43,022 nucleotides of DNA, taken from contig CAMOVW010000004.1 of assembly GCA_946627725.1 (NCBI GenBank), forward strand, positions 1 through 43,022, given 5' to 3'. The notes beneath the pieces were generated by a model that worked only from the letters and a program-made list of their open reading frames with translations, made no database searches and was not told where the DNA came from. The stretch comes from an uncultured Clostridia bacterium. Lineage in GTDB: Bacteria > Bacillota > Clostridia > Oscillospirales > Acutalibacteraceae. The position numbers and the translations under genes are program-made. Below are positions 13,514 through 22,748 of the stretch, piece by piece. The stretch's first letter is position 1, and every line of letters starts with the position of its first letter.

Positions 13514-15799
13514 TTAATCGCCCTCATAATCGGCGCCGGAATCGAAATTTTCACCGGAATCATCACCGTAATCCTCATCGCCTCCGCCGCCGGAATAATC
13601 GCTGTCACCACCGGAATAGCCGCCTCCGCCGCGGCATGCCGTACACGTACCGGGCAGATTATCGATTTTATACCATCCGGTAGACGTCGACCAGCAGCTG
13701 GACGAAGCAAGCAAACCGGATCTGGTGCAATAAGACCGGCGAACCGCATCGGTACCATATTCAAAATCTTTTTCGTCGAGACCGTCGTGAACACGATCCA
13801 TTACACGCTTAAATACCGCCGCCGCCGGATACTGGCCGTAGATATAGGTTTTGATCTCTTTACGCACTTTGAAACCGACCCATGTTGCACACACGTAATA
13901 CGGGGTGCCGCCAACGATCCACTTATCATAGTTTGACGAAGACGTACCAGTTTTTGCAAAAGTTGTAAAGCCATCTACCCCATATCCGTGTGCGGTACCG
14001 TTGGAATACGTAACGGGGCACTGCAGAAGATGATTCATAACGTCCGCAGTTCCGGGGGAAAGGACCTGCTGCCCTACCTTATCGGGTTTCAGGATCACGT
14101 TTCCGTCGGCGTCTTTTACTTCGTAATAGCAATAAGGCGTGTAATACAATCCGCCGCTGCCGAAGGTTACGTAGGCCGCGCACATATCCAAAGGCGTCAT
14201 ACCGTGACCCATATCGCCGATGGCAAGAGGCGCATAGTCGTTATCTGATTCGATCAAAGTGGAAACATGGAATCTGTCACGAAGGAAGGAATAACAATAG
14301 GACGTACCCATTGCCTGTACCATACGAGCGGGCACCGTATTCAGAGATGGAGCAATCGCCTGCGCAAGATTACGGAGATCGCTGATGGAACCTTCAACGC
14401 CGCCGTAGTTGGTGGGCCAGGTTGAACCGTTTCCGAGCGTGATGCCGTAGTTCGGCAGATAGCTGGACCAAACGAAGTAATTGCCTTCAATCGCGGGGGC
14501 GTAACAGGACAGCGGCTTGATGGAGGAACCGGGGTTTCTCGGATCGCCTGTTGCATAGCTCAGAACACGGTTACCGATCTTTTCTCCCAACGCGCCCGCA
14601 ATACCCATGATACGGCCCTCGTAATCCATAATCACCATAGCGGACTGGATCGCCGGGTTCTCTTCGGTATCTTCTTCATCGGGGAAGGTTTCACGGTTGA
14701 CGTAAACCTCATCCATGATCCTTTGAATACGGGCGTCAACGGCGGAGGTAATACTCAAACCGCCGTAATAAACCTTTCTCCACGCTTCACTTTCGGTATA
14801 GCCGTAAGTGGAACTCAAGTCGCTGATCACGGTATTAATGATATAATCCGTATACCAGCTTTGATACTCGGAAGTTGTGGAGGAAACCTCCATCGCTTCT
14901 TCATCCTTTTCTGCGCCTTCCGCGCTCTTCTTTCCTACAAATTCAACCTTTTGATTGATTGCGTCGTTATACTCTTCTTCGGAGATCATGCCCCACGCCC
15001 ACATATTATAGACGCAGTCCATGGCCCGCTTGTGGTTGTTGTCGAAATTCAAAATAGGGTTATTTCTTCTGGGCGCCTGTGTAATAGAGGCAAGGATGGC
15101 GCTTTCCATAACCGTAAGATCGGAAGGTTCCTTACCGAAATAATATTCCGCGCCTGTTTTGATACCATAACACCCCTGATCCAGATAAATGGTGTTCAAA
15201 TACGCCTCCATGATCTCATCTTTTGAGAAATGGCGTTCCAGGGCAAGGGCGTTTTTGATCTCGCGGTATTTACGGATCAGGGTACGTTTATTCTCACCGG
15301 TCAGGTTCTTGATCAGCTGCTGCGTTAACGTGGAACCGCCCTGCATATCGCCGCCGGATATGTCAGCAACAATAGAACGAACCGTACCTTTCCAGTCAAC
15401 GCCCTGATGCTCATTAAAACGGCGGTCCTCCAGTGCGATCACTGCCTTCTGCACATAGGGAGATATCTCGTCAAGAGGCGCGATCAGGCGGTTTTCACTG
15501 CCGTGCAGACGCGTATCTTCAACAAGCTTTCCGTCTTCATCATAGGCGTAGATGATCGTGGTTTTCGCCTGCTGCGAAAGATAATTATCCAGATCCAGAT
15601 AATCAATTCCGGCAACTTCCTCATCCACGGATTTCATATCGCCCCACGTGATCATTCTGAGATCTGTAAGAACGGTGAGCGCTACGCCCCCCACAGTGAT
15701 CACGCAAACCAGGAAAAGAATCAGAAACACGGTAAGAATCGCCATTCCGACGCCGCTCTTCTTCTTTTTCTTTTTTTGTTTTTTCTGTTTATCGCTCAT
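13514..15799 (-). CDS. Class A penicillin-binding protein (PBP1A-type)
   Basis: This 761-residue protein starts at the ATG at 15799 (MSDKQKK), preceded by AGGAG; a 14-codon upstream extension lacks a ribosome site. A lysine-rich cytoplasmic tail and one transmembrane helix come first. The GT51 glycosyltransferase domain has the catalytic Glu in ALEDRRF (residue about 124) and GGSTLTQQLIKN. The transpeptidase domain has the SxxK motif with Ser425 in PGSSIKPL, SLN in SLNTVPARM, and KTG in FAKTGTSSS. It polymerises and cross-links peptidoglycan outside the membrane. The C-terminus is unusual: Cys residues (YCTRSG, SCW, GTCTAC) followed by a Gly/Asp/Ser-rich acidic tail. It is co-transcribed with ruvX. 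Confidence 0.96.
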   Translation of the reverse strand: MSDKQKKQKKKKKKSGVGMAILTVFLILFLVCVITVGGVALTVLTDLRMITWGDMKSVDEEVAGIDYLDLDNYLSQQAKTTIIYAYDEDGKLVEDTRLHGSENRLIAPLDEISPYVQKAVIALEDRRFNEHQGVDWKGTVRSIVADISGGDMQGGSTLTQQLIKNLTGENKRTLIRKYREIKNALALERHFSKDEIMEAYLNTIYLDQGCYGIKTGAEYYFGKEPSDLTVMESAILASITQAPRRNNPILNFDNNHKRAMDCVYNMWAWGMISEEEYNDAINQKVEFVGKKSAEGAEKDEEAMEVSSTTSEYQSWYTDYIINTVISDLSSTYGYTESEAWRKVYYGGLSITSAVDARIQRIMDEVYVNRETFPDEEDTEENPAIQSAMVIMDYEGRIMGIAGALGEKIGNRVLSYATGDPRNPGSSIKPLSCYAPAIEGNYFVWSSYLPNYGITLGNGSTWPTNYGGVEGSISDLRNLAQAIAPSLNTVPARMVQAMGTSYCYSFLRDRFHVSTLIESDNDYAPLAIGDMGHGMTPLDMCAAYVTFGSGGLYYTPYCYYEVKDADGNVILKPDKVGQQVLSPGTADVMNHLLQCPVTYSNGTAHGYGVDGFTTFAKTGTSSSNYDKWIVGGTPYYVCATWVGFKVRKEIKTYIYGQYPAAAVFKRVMDRVHDGLDEKDFEYGTDAVRRSYCTRSGLLASSSCWSTSTGWYKIDNLPGTCTACRGGGGYSGGDSDYSGGGGDEDYGDDSGENFDSGADYEGD

Positions 15800-15913
15800 G
15801 TCGGACTCCTGCATATGAAATTTCACATTACAGTATATCATATTTTTTTTATTTTGTTTAGCATAAATATGAAAAAAATATTAAAAATATTTATGATTAT
15901 TTTGTAAAGAAGT

Positions 15914-16204
15914 ATGATGATGACAAACAATATCAAATCCTGGTTCGCCTTTTTGTGCACTTTGCTTATATGTGTGTTTATTACCGGTTTATCTGTGACG
16001 TATCAAAGGCCAAAGCCGCAGTATATTCTCGGGACGTACAACGGTTTTGCTGCAATATACAAATACGGGGAAGAACAGCCGGAACAGATCCTTGACACGA
16101 GGATCGCTTCTTTGCCCCAAAATATTGCGGAAAAACTTCGCGAAGGAATAAAAGCCGCCGCAGAATCTGATCTGCAGCGACTTATTGAAGATTATTGCAG
16201 TTAA
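15914..16204 (+). CDS. Small membrane-anchored protein, BofC C-terminal-domain-like
   Basis: This protein of about 96 residues has one N-terminal transmembrane helix (residues about 9-28) and a small outer domain with YILGTYNGFAAIYKYGEE...ILDTRIASLP. That pattern resembles small clostridial proteins labelled with a BofC C-terminal domain, where a YxLxxYNGxIAVY segment is typical. In Bacillus, BofC moderates sigma-K activation in the intermembrane space; the same role here is not shown. AAAGAAG lies just upstream, and ATG codons at 15914, 15917 and 15920 are all possible starts. Its TAA overlaps the convergent phosphoribosyltransferase stop within a TTAA. Confidence 0.6.
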   Translation: MMMTNNIKSWFAFLCTLLICVFITGLSVTYQRPKPQYILGTYNGFAAIYKYGEEQPEQILDTRIASLPQNIAEKLREGIKAAAESDLQRLIEDYCS

Positions 16205-16755
16205 GAGAGGGGCTCTCCTTTTGCATTGAATAACGGAAGGCGTTCAAGATACTTGATATCGGTACGCTCTGCAGCACGTCCTTCCGCAAGGATTGTTGCA
16301 TTGCCCACAATCTCACCGCCGGCCTGTTTCACAAGCTCCTGTATGGCACACAGAGATTCGCCCGTAGATATTACGTCGTCAACAACAAGAATACGCTTCC
16401 CCTTCATAAGCTCCGCGTCTGCCTTGTCAAGATACAGGGTTTGCTGATGATCGGTAGTGATCGAACGCACCTCGACTTTGAAGACGTCGCTCATATAAAG
16501 CTTCACGCCTTTTCTGGCGACGATATACTTTTCGTCGCCGCGCTGACGCGCCATTTCATGAGCAAGCGGAATGCCCTTTGCTTCGGCAGAAATCAGATAA
16601 TCGTAATCCGGAACGATCTTGAGAAGTTCCCCGGCGCAGGCGACCGTAAGTTCCTGATCGCCGAGGATCACAAAAGCGCCGATCATAAGTTCATCGTTCA
16701 GTTTGCACAGGGGAAGCCGGCGTTTACACCCGGCAATTGTCATTTCGTAATACAT
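16201..16755 (-). CDS. Phosphoribosyltransferase, adenine-PRTase-like
   Basis: This 184-residue type I PRTase has the PRPP-binding motif RILVVDDVISTGES at residues about 120-133, and YLISAEAKGIPLAHEMA as the upstream pyrophosphate loop. Clostridial homologues are usually labelled adenine phosphoribosyltransferase, which makes AMP from adenine and PRPP. The N-terminal MYYEMTIAGCKRRLPLC hood region is typical of this subgroup, but base specificity cannot be read from sequence. The ribosome site AGGAGGG overlaps the stop of the GH2 gene 13 bp upstream, so both are probably on one transcript. Confidence 0.8.
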   Translation of the reverse strand: MYYEMTIAGCKRRLPLCKLNDELMIGAFVILGDQELTVACAGELLKIVPDYDYLISAEAKGIPLAHEMARQRGDEKYIVARKGVKLYMSDVFKVEVRSITTDHQQTLYLDKADAELMKGKRILVVDDVISTGESLCAIQELVKQAGGEIVGNATILAEGRAAERTDIKYLERLPLFNAKGEPLS

Positions 16756-16768
16756 TTGAAATCCCTCC

Positions 16769-19138
16769 TTATTTTTTCACAACGTTAAGTTCTACCGTAT
16801 ATACCCCGAGATTTTCGGCTTCCACGGTTACAACAGCCTTTCCGCTCTTACCAGCAGTGCGCACCCAAAAAGCCCGGTCGCCGCCCACCAGCGCAAACGT
16901 ATCGGGGCCGATCACGGACACGGGGCCTTCCACGGTCACTTTCACGGTATTGTTTGCAAAGGGCAGTTGGTTGCCGTAGCCATCCTGCGCGATCAGCGCT
17001 ATGCGGGTAACGTCGTAGGTATCGTCCTCTGTCAATTCGGTGCAATCCGCCTGTACGTTAAGTGCGGTTTCCGTAACGGCGGTACGGGTAATGGATTTCA
17101 CCAGCCGGCCGTCTTTATATCCGTCGTACCTGTAAGTTACCTGTTCGGCGCCCCAGTTTGCGAAATGCTTTGTAACGATATCGTATATCTGCTGAAATTT
17201 CATTCTGCCGTGCAGGAAGGCGTAAACCACTTCGGCATAATGCTGCGGCGGCATGATAAAGCCGTATTTGTTGGCGGCCACCAAAGCGTTTTTAAGGGCG
17301 GCTGCGGTTTTTTCATCCAATCCGTCTTCTGTTACCAAAGAATTACCGATAAAATCAAGCGGTGAGATCGGCGGATGCGGCAGATGGGGATACGCTTTTT
17401 TATCGGGATACGCGGTGCTTTTATATTCCCCGTTTTTGAACACTTCAACGTAATCGCAATTGGTAAAGATATAGGTCTGCCCGATGATCGCGCCGGGATA
17501 TTCACCGACGTCCATTGCAGAAGAAGATTCCATCACGGGAAAATCATCCTGCTGCGATGCGTAAACCGCGGCGGCAAGCTTCGGTACGCGGAACATATCG
17601 GTTACGCCGTGGTAGCAGATGCGATCGCCGCTGCCGAAATCCTTATGTGTGTTATAATCCGCCATGCACCAGCCGGTAGCGCCGGAAATACGCTGATTAC
17701 CGAAGGCTTTATTCTGCACGCGAAGGTGACGCAGCGCATGCTCTCTGCGGATCTCTTCACGGTCAAAGCTCTTTGTGGGATACATGTGCCCGTTGTGCTC
17801 GGTGACCAGATACGGGGCATTGAAACCGGTAACAACAGCCGGAGGCAGCAGTTTGATGAACCCGCCGGCATGGGAAAAATCATTATAGGTATAAACATCC
17901 TCAAGCAGATGACTGCGGGGCATATTCCGTACGCCGCCGGTCTGACGGGTGGGATCCAGCGACCGGGCGAGCGCGTTTGTCTCGGTATAGAACTCGTCGC
18001 AATCTGCGCCTTCGTTTACACGTACGCCCCAGAGCACGATGCTGGGATGGGATCGGTCGCGAATAACCATATCCCTGATATTCTGCAGGCAATTCTCACG
18101 CCACTCTCCCTCGCCGAGGTGCTGCCAGCTGGGCATTTCCGTGAATACGATCAAGCCGATCTCATCACAACGGTCGATAAAATGCGTGGAATCAGGATAA
18201 TGCGCCGTACGCACAAAATTACAGCCCAATTTATATTTGAGCAGATCGGCGTCTGCTTTCTGGGCGGAGGCAGGCATGGCGTTTCCCACATAGGGATAGC
18301 TCTGATGTCGGTTGAGCCCCACCAGCTGCACATGGCGGCCGTTAAGGTAAAACCCCTTGCGGGTGAACTTCGCCTCACGAAAACCGAACCGCCGGGTGAA
18401 AACATCAGATTTATGGGAAACAGTAAGCGTATAAAGATTAGGCTCTGTAATATCCCACAGTTTTGCCCCTTTGACGTTCCAGCGCACACGCAGCGTTTTT
18501 CCGTTCACTTCCGCCTTTTTATCAAGGGAAAAACCTTTTCCGTCCGATACGTTCAGCAAAACAGTATCGTTCACCGGCGTATTGAACGTTATATCCGCCT
18601 CCATGATCTTGTATTCCCGAAGCACATTCGGCGTTTTTACAAAAACGTCCTCAATATAATTCTGTTCGGTGATCTCAAGCCATACCTCACGGTAGATGCC
18701 GCCGTAACATAGATAATCCACCATAAAACCAAAGGGCGGGATCTCGCTCCGTTCGGTGCAATCCAGCGCGACGGCGATCACGTTGTTGCTTTTATGAACA
18801 AGATCGGTAACATCAAAACAAAACGGCGTATAGCCGCCCTTATGCTCGCCTGCGGGCTTGCCGTTGACAAACACGCGCGCATAGTTTGCGGCGCCCTCAA
18901 AATGAAGAATCACCCTGCGGCCGTTTTCAAAAGCCTCTGCCGGCAGCCGGAAGGTTTTGCGGTAACAGCACACAAACTGATACATTTTTTCATTGAAATA
19001 GTTATAGGGGATCTCTTTGTTCGTATGAGGAATATCAACGCGACTGAAATCCGCGTCGCTATAGGATGGTTTCAGCATATCCTCCGTAAAGGACTCGCTG
19101 AACTTCCAATTGAAATTCAACCCTATTCTTTTTCTCAA
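16769..19138 (-). CDS. Glycoside hydrolase family 2 (beta-galactosidase/glucuronidase-like)
   Basis: This 789-residue protein probably starts at a TTG at 19138 (LRKRIGLNFNWKF), with GGAGGCG upstream. A longer open frame to 19201 would lie inside the promoter. The order is N-terminal jelly-roll sugar-binding domain, Ig-like beta sandwich, TIM barrel, then C-terminal sandwich domains. The barrel shows WGVRVNEGAD with the acid/base Glu after Asn, and YLVTEHNGHMYP with the probable nucleophile Glu. There is no signal peptide, so it acts in the cytoplasm on imported oligosaccharides. The exact sugar is not clear. The phosphoribosyltransferase follows in the same operon. Confidence 0.9.
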   Translation of the reverse strand: MRKRIGLNFNWKFSESFTEDMLKPSYSDADFSRVDIPHTNKEIPYNYFNEKMYQFVCCYRKTFRLPAEAFENGRRVILHFEGAANYARVFVNGKPAGEHKGGYTPFCFDVTDLVHKSNNVIAVALDCTERSEIPPFGFMVDYLCYGGIYREVWLEITEQNYIEDVFVKTPNVLREYKIMEADITFNTPVNDTVLLNVSDGKGFSLDKKAEVNGKTLRVRWNVKGAKLWDITEPNLYTLTVSHKSDVFTRRFGFREAKFTRKGFYLNGRHVQLVGLNRHQSYPYVGNAMPASAQKADADLLKYKLGCNFVRTAHYPDSTHFIDRCDEIGLIVFTEMPSWQHLGEGEWRENCLQNIRDMVIRDRSHPSIVLWGVRVNEGADCDEFYTETNALARSLDPTRQTGGVRNMPRSHLLEDVYTYNDFSHAGGFIKLLPPAVVTGFNAPYLVTEHNGHMYPTKSFDREEIRREHALRHLRVQNKAFGNQRISGATGWCMADYNTHKDFGSGDRICYHGVTDMFRVPKLAAAVYASQQDDFPVMESSSAMDVGEYPGAIIGQTYIFTNCDYVEVFKNGEYKSTAYPDKKAYPHLPHPPISPLDFIGNSLVTEDGLDEKTAAALKNALVAANKYGFIMPPQHYAEVVYAFLHGRMKFQQIYDIVTKHFANWGAEQVTYRYDGYKDGRLVKSITRTAVTETALNVQADCTELTEDDTYDVTRIALIAQDGYGNQLPFANNTVKVTVEGPVSVIGPDTFALVGGDRAFWVRTAGKSGKAVVTVEAENLGVYTVELNVVKK

Positions 19139-19171
19139 AACAAACGCCTCCGTATATAAAAATCGTTTTAC

Positions 19172-19201
19172 ATTATAACATGAGATATAAGCGGAAGTCA
19201 A
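19172..19201 (-). promoter_or_regulatory. Sigma-A promoter of the GH2 gene
   Basis: TTGACT (19201-19196), an 18-bp spacer and TATAAT (19177-19172) lie 33 bp before the TTG start at 19138. This position rules out the longer reading frame. Confidence 0.7.
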
Positions 19202-19302
19202 TTCATTTCTGAGTTAACATCAATATTAATAATAACCATTGAAAACCTTTATTTCACTATACTTGAGCACTATGTTAAAATGATAAAAAAGGGGTGTATT
19301 TC

Positions 19303-21525
19303 ATGTTGCGCGTTTTTCGTATAATAATATCCGTGTTCCTGAGTATAGAACTGTTGGTCAGCGGGATCTTCGCGGGAGGGCGAATCAAAAAAGCGATGCC
19401 TGAACACAAAAAAGAAGGGATAACCGCTTACGTTGATCCGCTGATCGGAACAGGAGGAATACCTTGGATGTGCGGTATGCTGAGTTCTGCAGCGTCTGTC
19501 CCCTTCGGTTGTGTTCGCGTGGGGCCGGACACGTGCGCCATCGGCGGCATTGCAAAAATCAAAACAAATACGTCAGGCTACTATTATGAACACCGGCACA
19601 TGCTGGGGTTCAGCCTTGGCAGGCTTTCAGGTACAGGCGCGCGGGATTACGGAATGTTTCGCGTTACGCCTGCCATCGGGGGAACCGCAGGGAAACCCGC
19701 AGCATTGGCATATTCACATAACAATGAGATCGCCGCGCCGGGTTACTATGCGGTATATCTTCCGGGCGCCGCATGTCTATGCGAAATGACGGCGACAGAT
19801 CGTACAGGTGTAATGCGTTTCACCTTTGAAACACGTAAAGATTCCTCACTTTACATTGACGCAGCATCTTGCCTCAGCGGCGGAAACGTAACAGACGTTC
19901 AGATTTCTGCAGATCAAACAAAAAACAGCGCAACCGCACAGGCAAAACTGTTCGGCACCTTTACAGGCAGATATCAGGGGCTGACAGTTTACCTTTACGC
20001 AGAATGGGACCGCGACGCAAACATTATCAAAAGCGAAAACACCGGATTAACGCTGCAATTCGGAAAGAATACAGATCCGATCACCCTGCGCATGGGGATC
20101 AGCTTTATCAGCTGTGAGAACGCAAAAAAGAACCTTGAATCCGAAACCGACGGTAAAGATTTTGAAACAGTATGTGAAGCTGCTTCGCAAGACTGGGAGC
20201 AACGGTTATCCGCAATTACAATCGACGCAAATGATGAAATTAAAACCATCTTCTATACAGCCCTGTATCATGCTATGATCATGCCTACTGATTTTACGGA
20301 TTCCGACGGCAGCTACATGGGCTTTGACAAGAAAACACATAAAGCTGATGGCTTTACATATCGCACCGACATTTCTCTTTGGGACACTTGCAGGAATGTA
20401 CATTCCCTTTACACGTTGATCACGCCGGAGATTCAGAGAGATTGCGCCGAAAGCTTGCTTCGGATGGCGGAGCAAAGCGGAAAACTGCCACGCTGGCCGA
20501 TGGGGGCAGGAGAATCCGGTTCCATGTTCGGCAACCCCGCAGATCTGATGTTTGCAGAGAGTTATATCAAGGGGATTCCTTTTGACGCAGAATCGGCTTA
20601 TGCATACATGAAAAATGCCTCCGAAAGCAATCAAACACGCGATGAAGCGGAGCTGTATCTTCAATACGGATATCTGCCGGACGACCTCACCCCAAGCTAT
20701 TCCGTATCCAAAACGCTTGAATATGCGTGGGAGGACGCTGCTGTTGCATCCATGGCGAAGGCGCTTGGTTATTATGACGAAGCTGCCGTATATGAAAACA
20801 GAGCTCGTAATTACCGCAATCTTTGGGACGCCGGGACAAACTATTTCAGACCGAAAAACAGCGACGGAAGCTGGGGGAATATCATTCCCTATATGAATTC
20901 ATTTTTCGACGACATTTTCGGTACGTCGATTTTTAAGGCTTATTGCGAGGGCAGCGCTCCGCAATGGCGCTGGAGCGTTCAGCAAGATCCGCAAGGTTTG
21001 ATCGAACTCTTCGGCGGAAAAGAAGCGTTTGTAAAGGAATTGGAGAAGTTCATGCAGAGCGCGTCCCTTTCGCGTGCGGCGATCGATCCCGGCGCCGGAT
21101 ACTGGATCGGTAATCAGCACGACATCCACACCCCGTATTTGTTCAACGACGCAGGCAGAGCGGATCTGACGCAGAAATGGGTACGCTGGACATTAAAAAA
21201 CCGCTTCAGCACCGATATCGACGGCCTGGACGGCAATGACGACGGCGGTACGCTGAGCAGCTGGTATGTGTTTTCCGCCCTCGGCTTTTACCCTGTTGTA
21301 GGAACGGATCGCTACTGGATCGGCTCCCCCTGCATCGATCAGGCGCAGATCCGTTTGGGCAACGGATCCATATTGACCGTAACGGCGCATAACCAGAGCG
21401 AGAAAAACGTATATGTAAAAAGTGTTGCTCTGAACGGAGAGAAGCTTGACACCCCGTTTATTACCCATGAGATGATACGAAACGGCGGAGAACTGGTGTT
21501 TGAGATGACAGACAGCGTTACATGA
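19303..21525 (+). CDS. Secreted glycoside hydrolase family 92 (alpha-mannosidase-like)
   Basis: This 740-residue protein starts at the ATG at 19303 (MLRVFRIIIS) after AAGGGGTG. The signal sequence or N-terminal anchor ends near FAGG. Family 92 hallmarks are present from end to end: YVDPLIGTGG with VPFGCVRVGPDT, SLGRLSGTGARDYGMF, the middle (alpha/alpha)6 segment DISLWDTCRNVHSLY, and the late GNDDGGTLSSWYVFSALGFYPV. Known members are calcium-dependent exo-alpha-mannosidases, many acting on N-glycans, so it may trim host or yeast mannans outside the cell. I see no anchor at the end. It lies divergent from the GH2 gene, and the two may be regulated together. Confidence 0.92.
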   Translation: MLRVFRIIISVFLSIELLVSGIFAGGRIKKAMPEHKKEGITAYVDPLIGTGGIPWMCGMLSSAASVPFGCVRVGPDTCAIGGIAKIKTNTSGYYYEHRHMLGFSLGRLSGTGARDYGMFRVTPAIGGTAGKPAALAYSHNNEIAAPGYYAVYLPGAACLCEMTATDRTGVMRFTFETRKDSSLYIDAASCLSGGNVTDVQISADQTKNSATAQAKLFGTFTGRYQGLTVYLYAEWDRDANIIKSENTGLTLQFGKNTDPITLRMGISFISCENAKKNLESETDGKDFETVCEAASQDWEQRLSAITIDANDEIKTIFYTALYHAMIMPTDFTDSDGSYMGFDKKTHKADGFTYRTDISLWDTCRNVHSLYTLITPEIQRDCAESLLRMAEQSGKLPRWPMGAGESGSMFGNPADLMFAESYIKGIPFDAESAYAYMKNASESNQTRDEAELYLQYGYLPDDLTPSYSVSKTLEYAWEDAAVASMAKALGYYDEAAVYENRARNYRNLWDAGTNYFRPKNSDGSWGNIIPYMNSFFDDIFGTSIFKAYCEGSAPQWRWSVQQDPQGLIELFGGKEAFVKELEKFMQSASLSRAAIDPGAGYWIGNQHDIHTPYLFNDAGRADLTQKWVRWTLKNRFSTDIDGLDGNDDGGTLSSWYVFSALGFYPVVGTDRYWIGSPCIDQAQIRLGNGSILTVTAHNQSEKNVYVKSVALNGEKLDTPFITHEMIRNGGELVFEMTDSVT

Positions 21526-21630
21526 ACAACGAAAAGGAAGAATGAAATCGTTTGCCGCGCCCGCAATCATAGAAACGCCACAGCAAAACCGCAAAATGAT
21601 ATGCGTATTCAGCGAGGCAAACCGAATTTA

Positions 21631-22272
21631 TCAATCCAACCGTTTCTTTATTTCTTCCCTGACGCTTCCCAAGTCGCTGCAGGTCAGGATCGGGATGAGA
21701 GCATCGATCTCGTCGATTTCTTTATCCCACCACCTGAATCGCAGCAGCAGTCCGATCAGTTCGTCGTCAAAACGGTTCCTCAACCGTTTTGACGGGTTCC
21801 CGACAACGATCGTATAAGGATCGATGTCGCTGCCGACAACACTGTTTGCGCCGATGATCGCGCCGTCACCGATATGGACGCCGGGAAGTATGACCGCATT
21901 CTGCCCGATCCAGACATCGTTTCCGATAACGGTATCGCCCTTTAAGGGAAGATCGGCTTTTGCGGGCGGTTCCATATTCCAACCCTCCAACGTGTAAAAC
22001 GGAAACGTTGTGACAGCGTTCATCTGATGATTTGCGCCGTTCATAACGAATTCTACGCCTGCCGCGATCTGACAGAATTTTCCGATAATAAGCTTATCGT
22101 CATTCCATGCATAATGGTGCGTAACATGGTTTTCAAAATCGGAATCTGCGATATAAGTGAACTCTCCGACAATGATATTCGGATTTCTGACCGTCGGTTT
22201 AACGTATATTTCTTTGTCATATCCGGCAATCGGACGTATGGCATTCGGATCCGGCGTCTTTCCGTTTCTCAT
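21631..22272 (-). CDS. Hexapeptide-repeat O-acetyltransferase, Vat/CatB (xenobiotic acyltransferase) family
   Basis: This 213-residue protein starts at the ATG at 22272 (MRNGKTPDPNAI), with GAGG upstream; the longer frame runs into the promoter. It has the left-handed beta-helix pattern (IIGKFCQIAAG, GDTVIGNDVWIGQNAVILPGV, GAIIGANSVVG), the loop FVMNGANHQMN with the catalytic His, and the C-terminal RFRWWDKEIDEI helix seen in Vat and CatB enzymes. Family members acetylate streptogramin A or chloramphenicol with acetyl-CoA, but many chromosomal relatives have other substrates. The neighbourhood shows no resistance cassette, so the drug link is inference. Confidence 0.85.
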   Translation of the reverse strand: MRNGKTPDPNAIRPIAGYDKEIYVKPTVRNPNIIVGEFTYIADSDFENHVTHHYAWNDDKLIIGKFCQIAAGVEFVMNGANHQMNAVTTFPFYTLEGWNMEPPAKADLPLKGDTVIGNDVWIGQNAVILPGVHIGDGAIIGANSVVGSDIDPYTIVVGNPSKRLRNRFDDELIGLLLRFRWWDKEIDEIDALIPILTCSDLGSVREEIKKRLD

Positions 22273-22318
22273 ATGAATAACCTCGCAGATTCTGTTTTTT
22301 TGATCTCTGTCCTTTATC

Positions 22319-22347
22319 AGTATAGCATGAAAATGTGTTTTTTTCAA
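22319..22347 (-). promoter_or_regulatory. Promoter of the acetyltransferase gene
   Basis: TTGAAA (22347-22342), a 17-bp spacer and TATACT (22324-22319) lie about 47 bp before the ATG at 22272. Confidence 0.7.
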
Positions 22348-22498
22348 TTCTTTATCAAACAAACAGCACCAACGCGGCAAAAACGAATGATATTGCTTCT
22401 GACAGATCAACGATTACGAGGGCAGCGTAATCTCGGCCGGACATGCACCGTATCTAAAAATAACGTCATAAAATGCGGCAATATATATTTCTATCAAG

Positions 22499-22672
22499 TC
22501 ACTCGTTTCGCTCGTTAATGAAGACGGCACCGCTGCCGCCTAATGAAGCGAAGCTGCCCTACGTAAAAATCAGCTCCGAAGGAGCGTCTTCATCAGCGGA
22601 GCGTCTTCATTCCTTCATTAGCCCCACAGGGGCGATTTCATTGAAAAAAGCACGCCAAAGAGTGCTTTTTTC
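22499..22672. repeat. Modular inverted-repeat element A
   Basis: A non-coding block made of short hairpins separated by a recurring word. The left part carries TAATGAA twice (near 22516 and 22541) and the right part carries the complement TTCATTA or TTCAT several times (near 22570-22641). The hairpins between them include GCTCCGAAGGAGC and GCCCCACAGGGGC. It ends in TTGAAAAAAGC and a terminator-like stem. Element B at 24051-24271 has the same plan with a different word. Confidence 0.6.
22643..22672. terminator. Terminator-like hairpin closing element A
   Basis: AAAAAAGCAC, a seven-base loop and GTGCTTTTTT (with one offset base) form a symmetrical stem with A and T runs on both sides. It can act in both directions and would end the DUF4288/methyltransferase transcript (-). 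Confidence 0.7.
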
Positions 22673-22682
22673 TGTGTAAGAG

Positions 22683-22724
22683 CGTACAAACGTACACTAT
22701 TCAAGGGAAGAACGTACAAACGTA
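22683..22724. repeat. Pair of CGTACAAACGTA direct repeats
   Basis: The 12-mer CGTACAAACGTA occurs at 22683-22694 and again at 22713-22724, with a 30-bp period, just downstream of the DUF4288 gene. No function is evident. Confidence 0.5.
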
Positions 22725-22748
22725 ACATGAAAAATGAAGACCAATTCA

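Noticed and set aside
17375-18712. Open frame of 445 codons on the plus strand
   Set aside because: It is antisense to the GH2 gene, whose domains and motifs are clear.
22499-22672. Insertion sequence
   Set aside because: There is no transposase frame and no pair of defined terminal inverted repeats, so I list it only as a modular repeat element.
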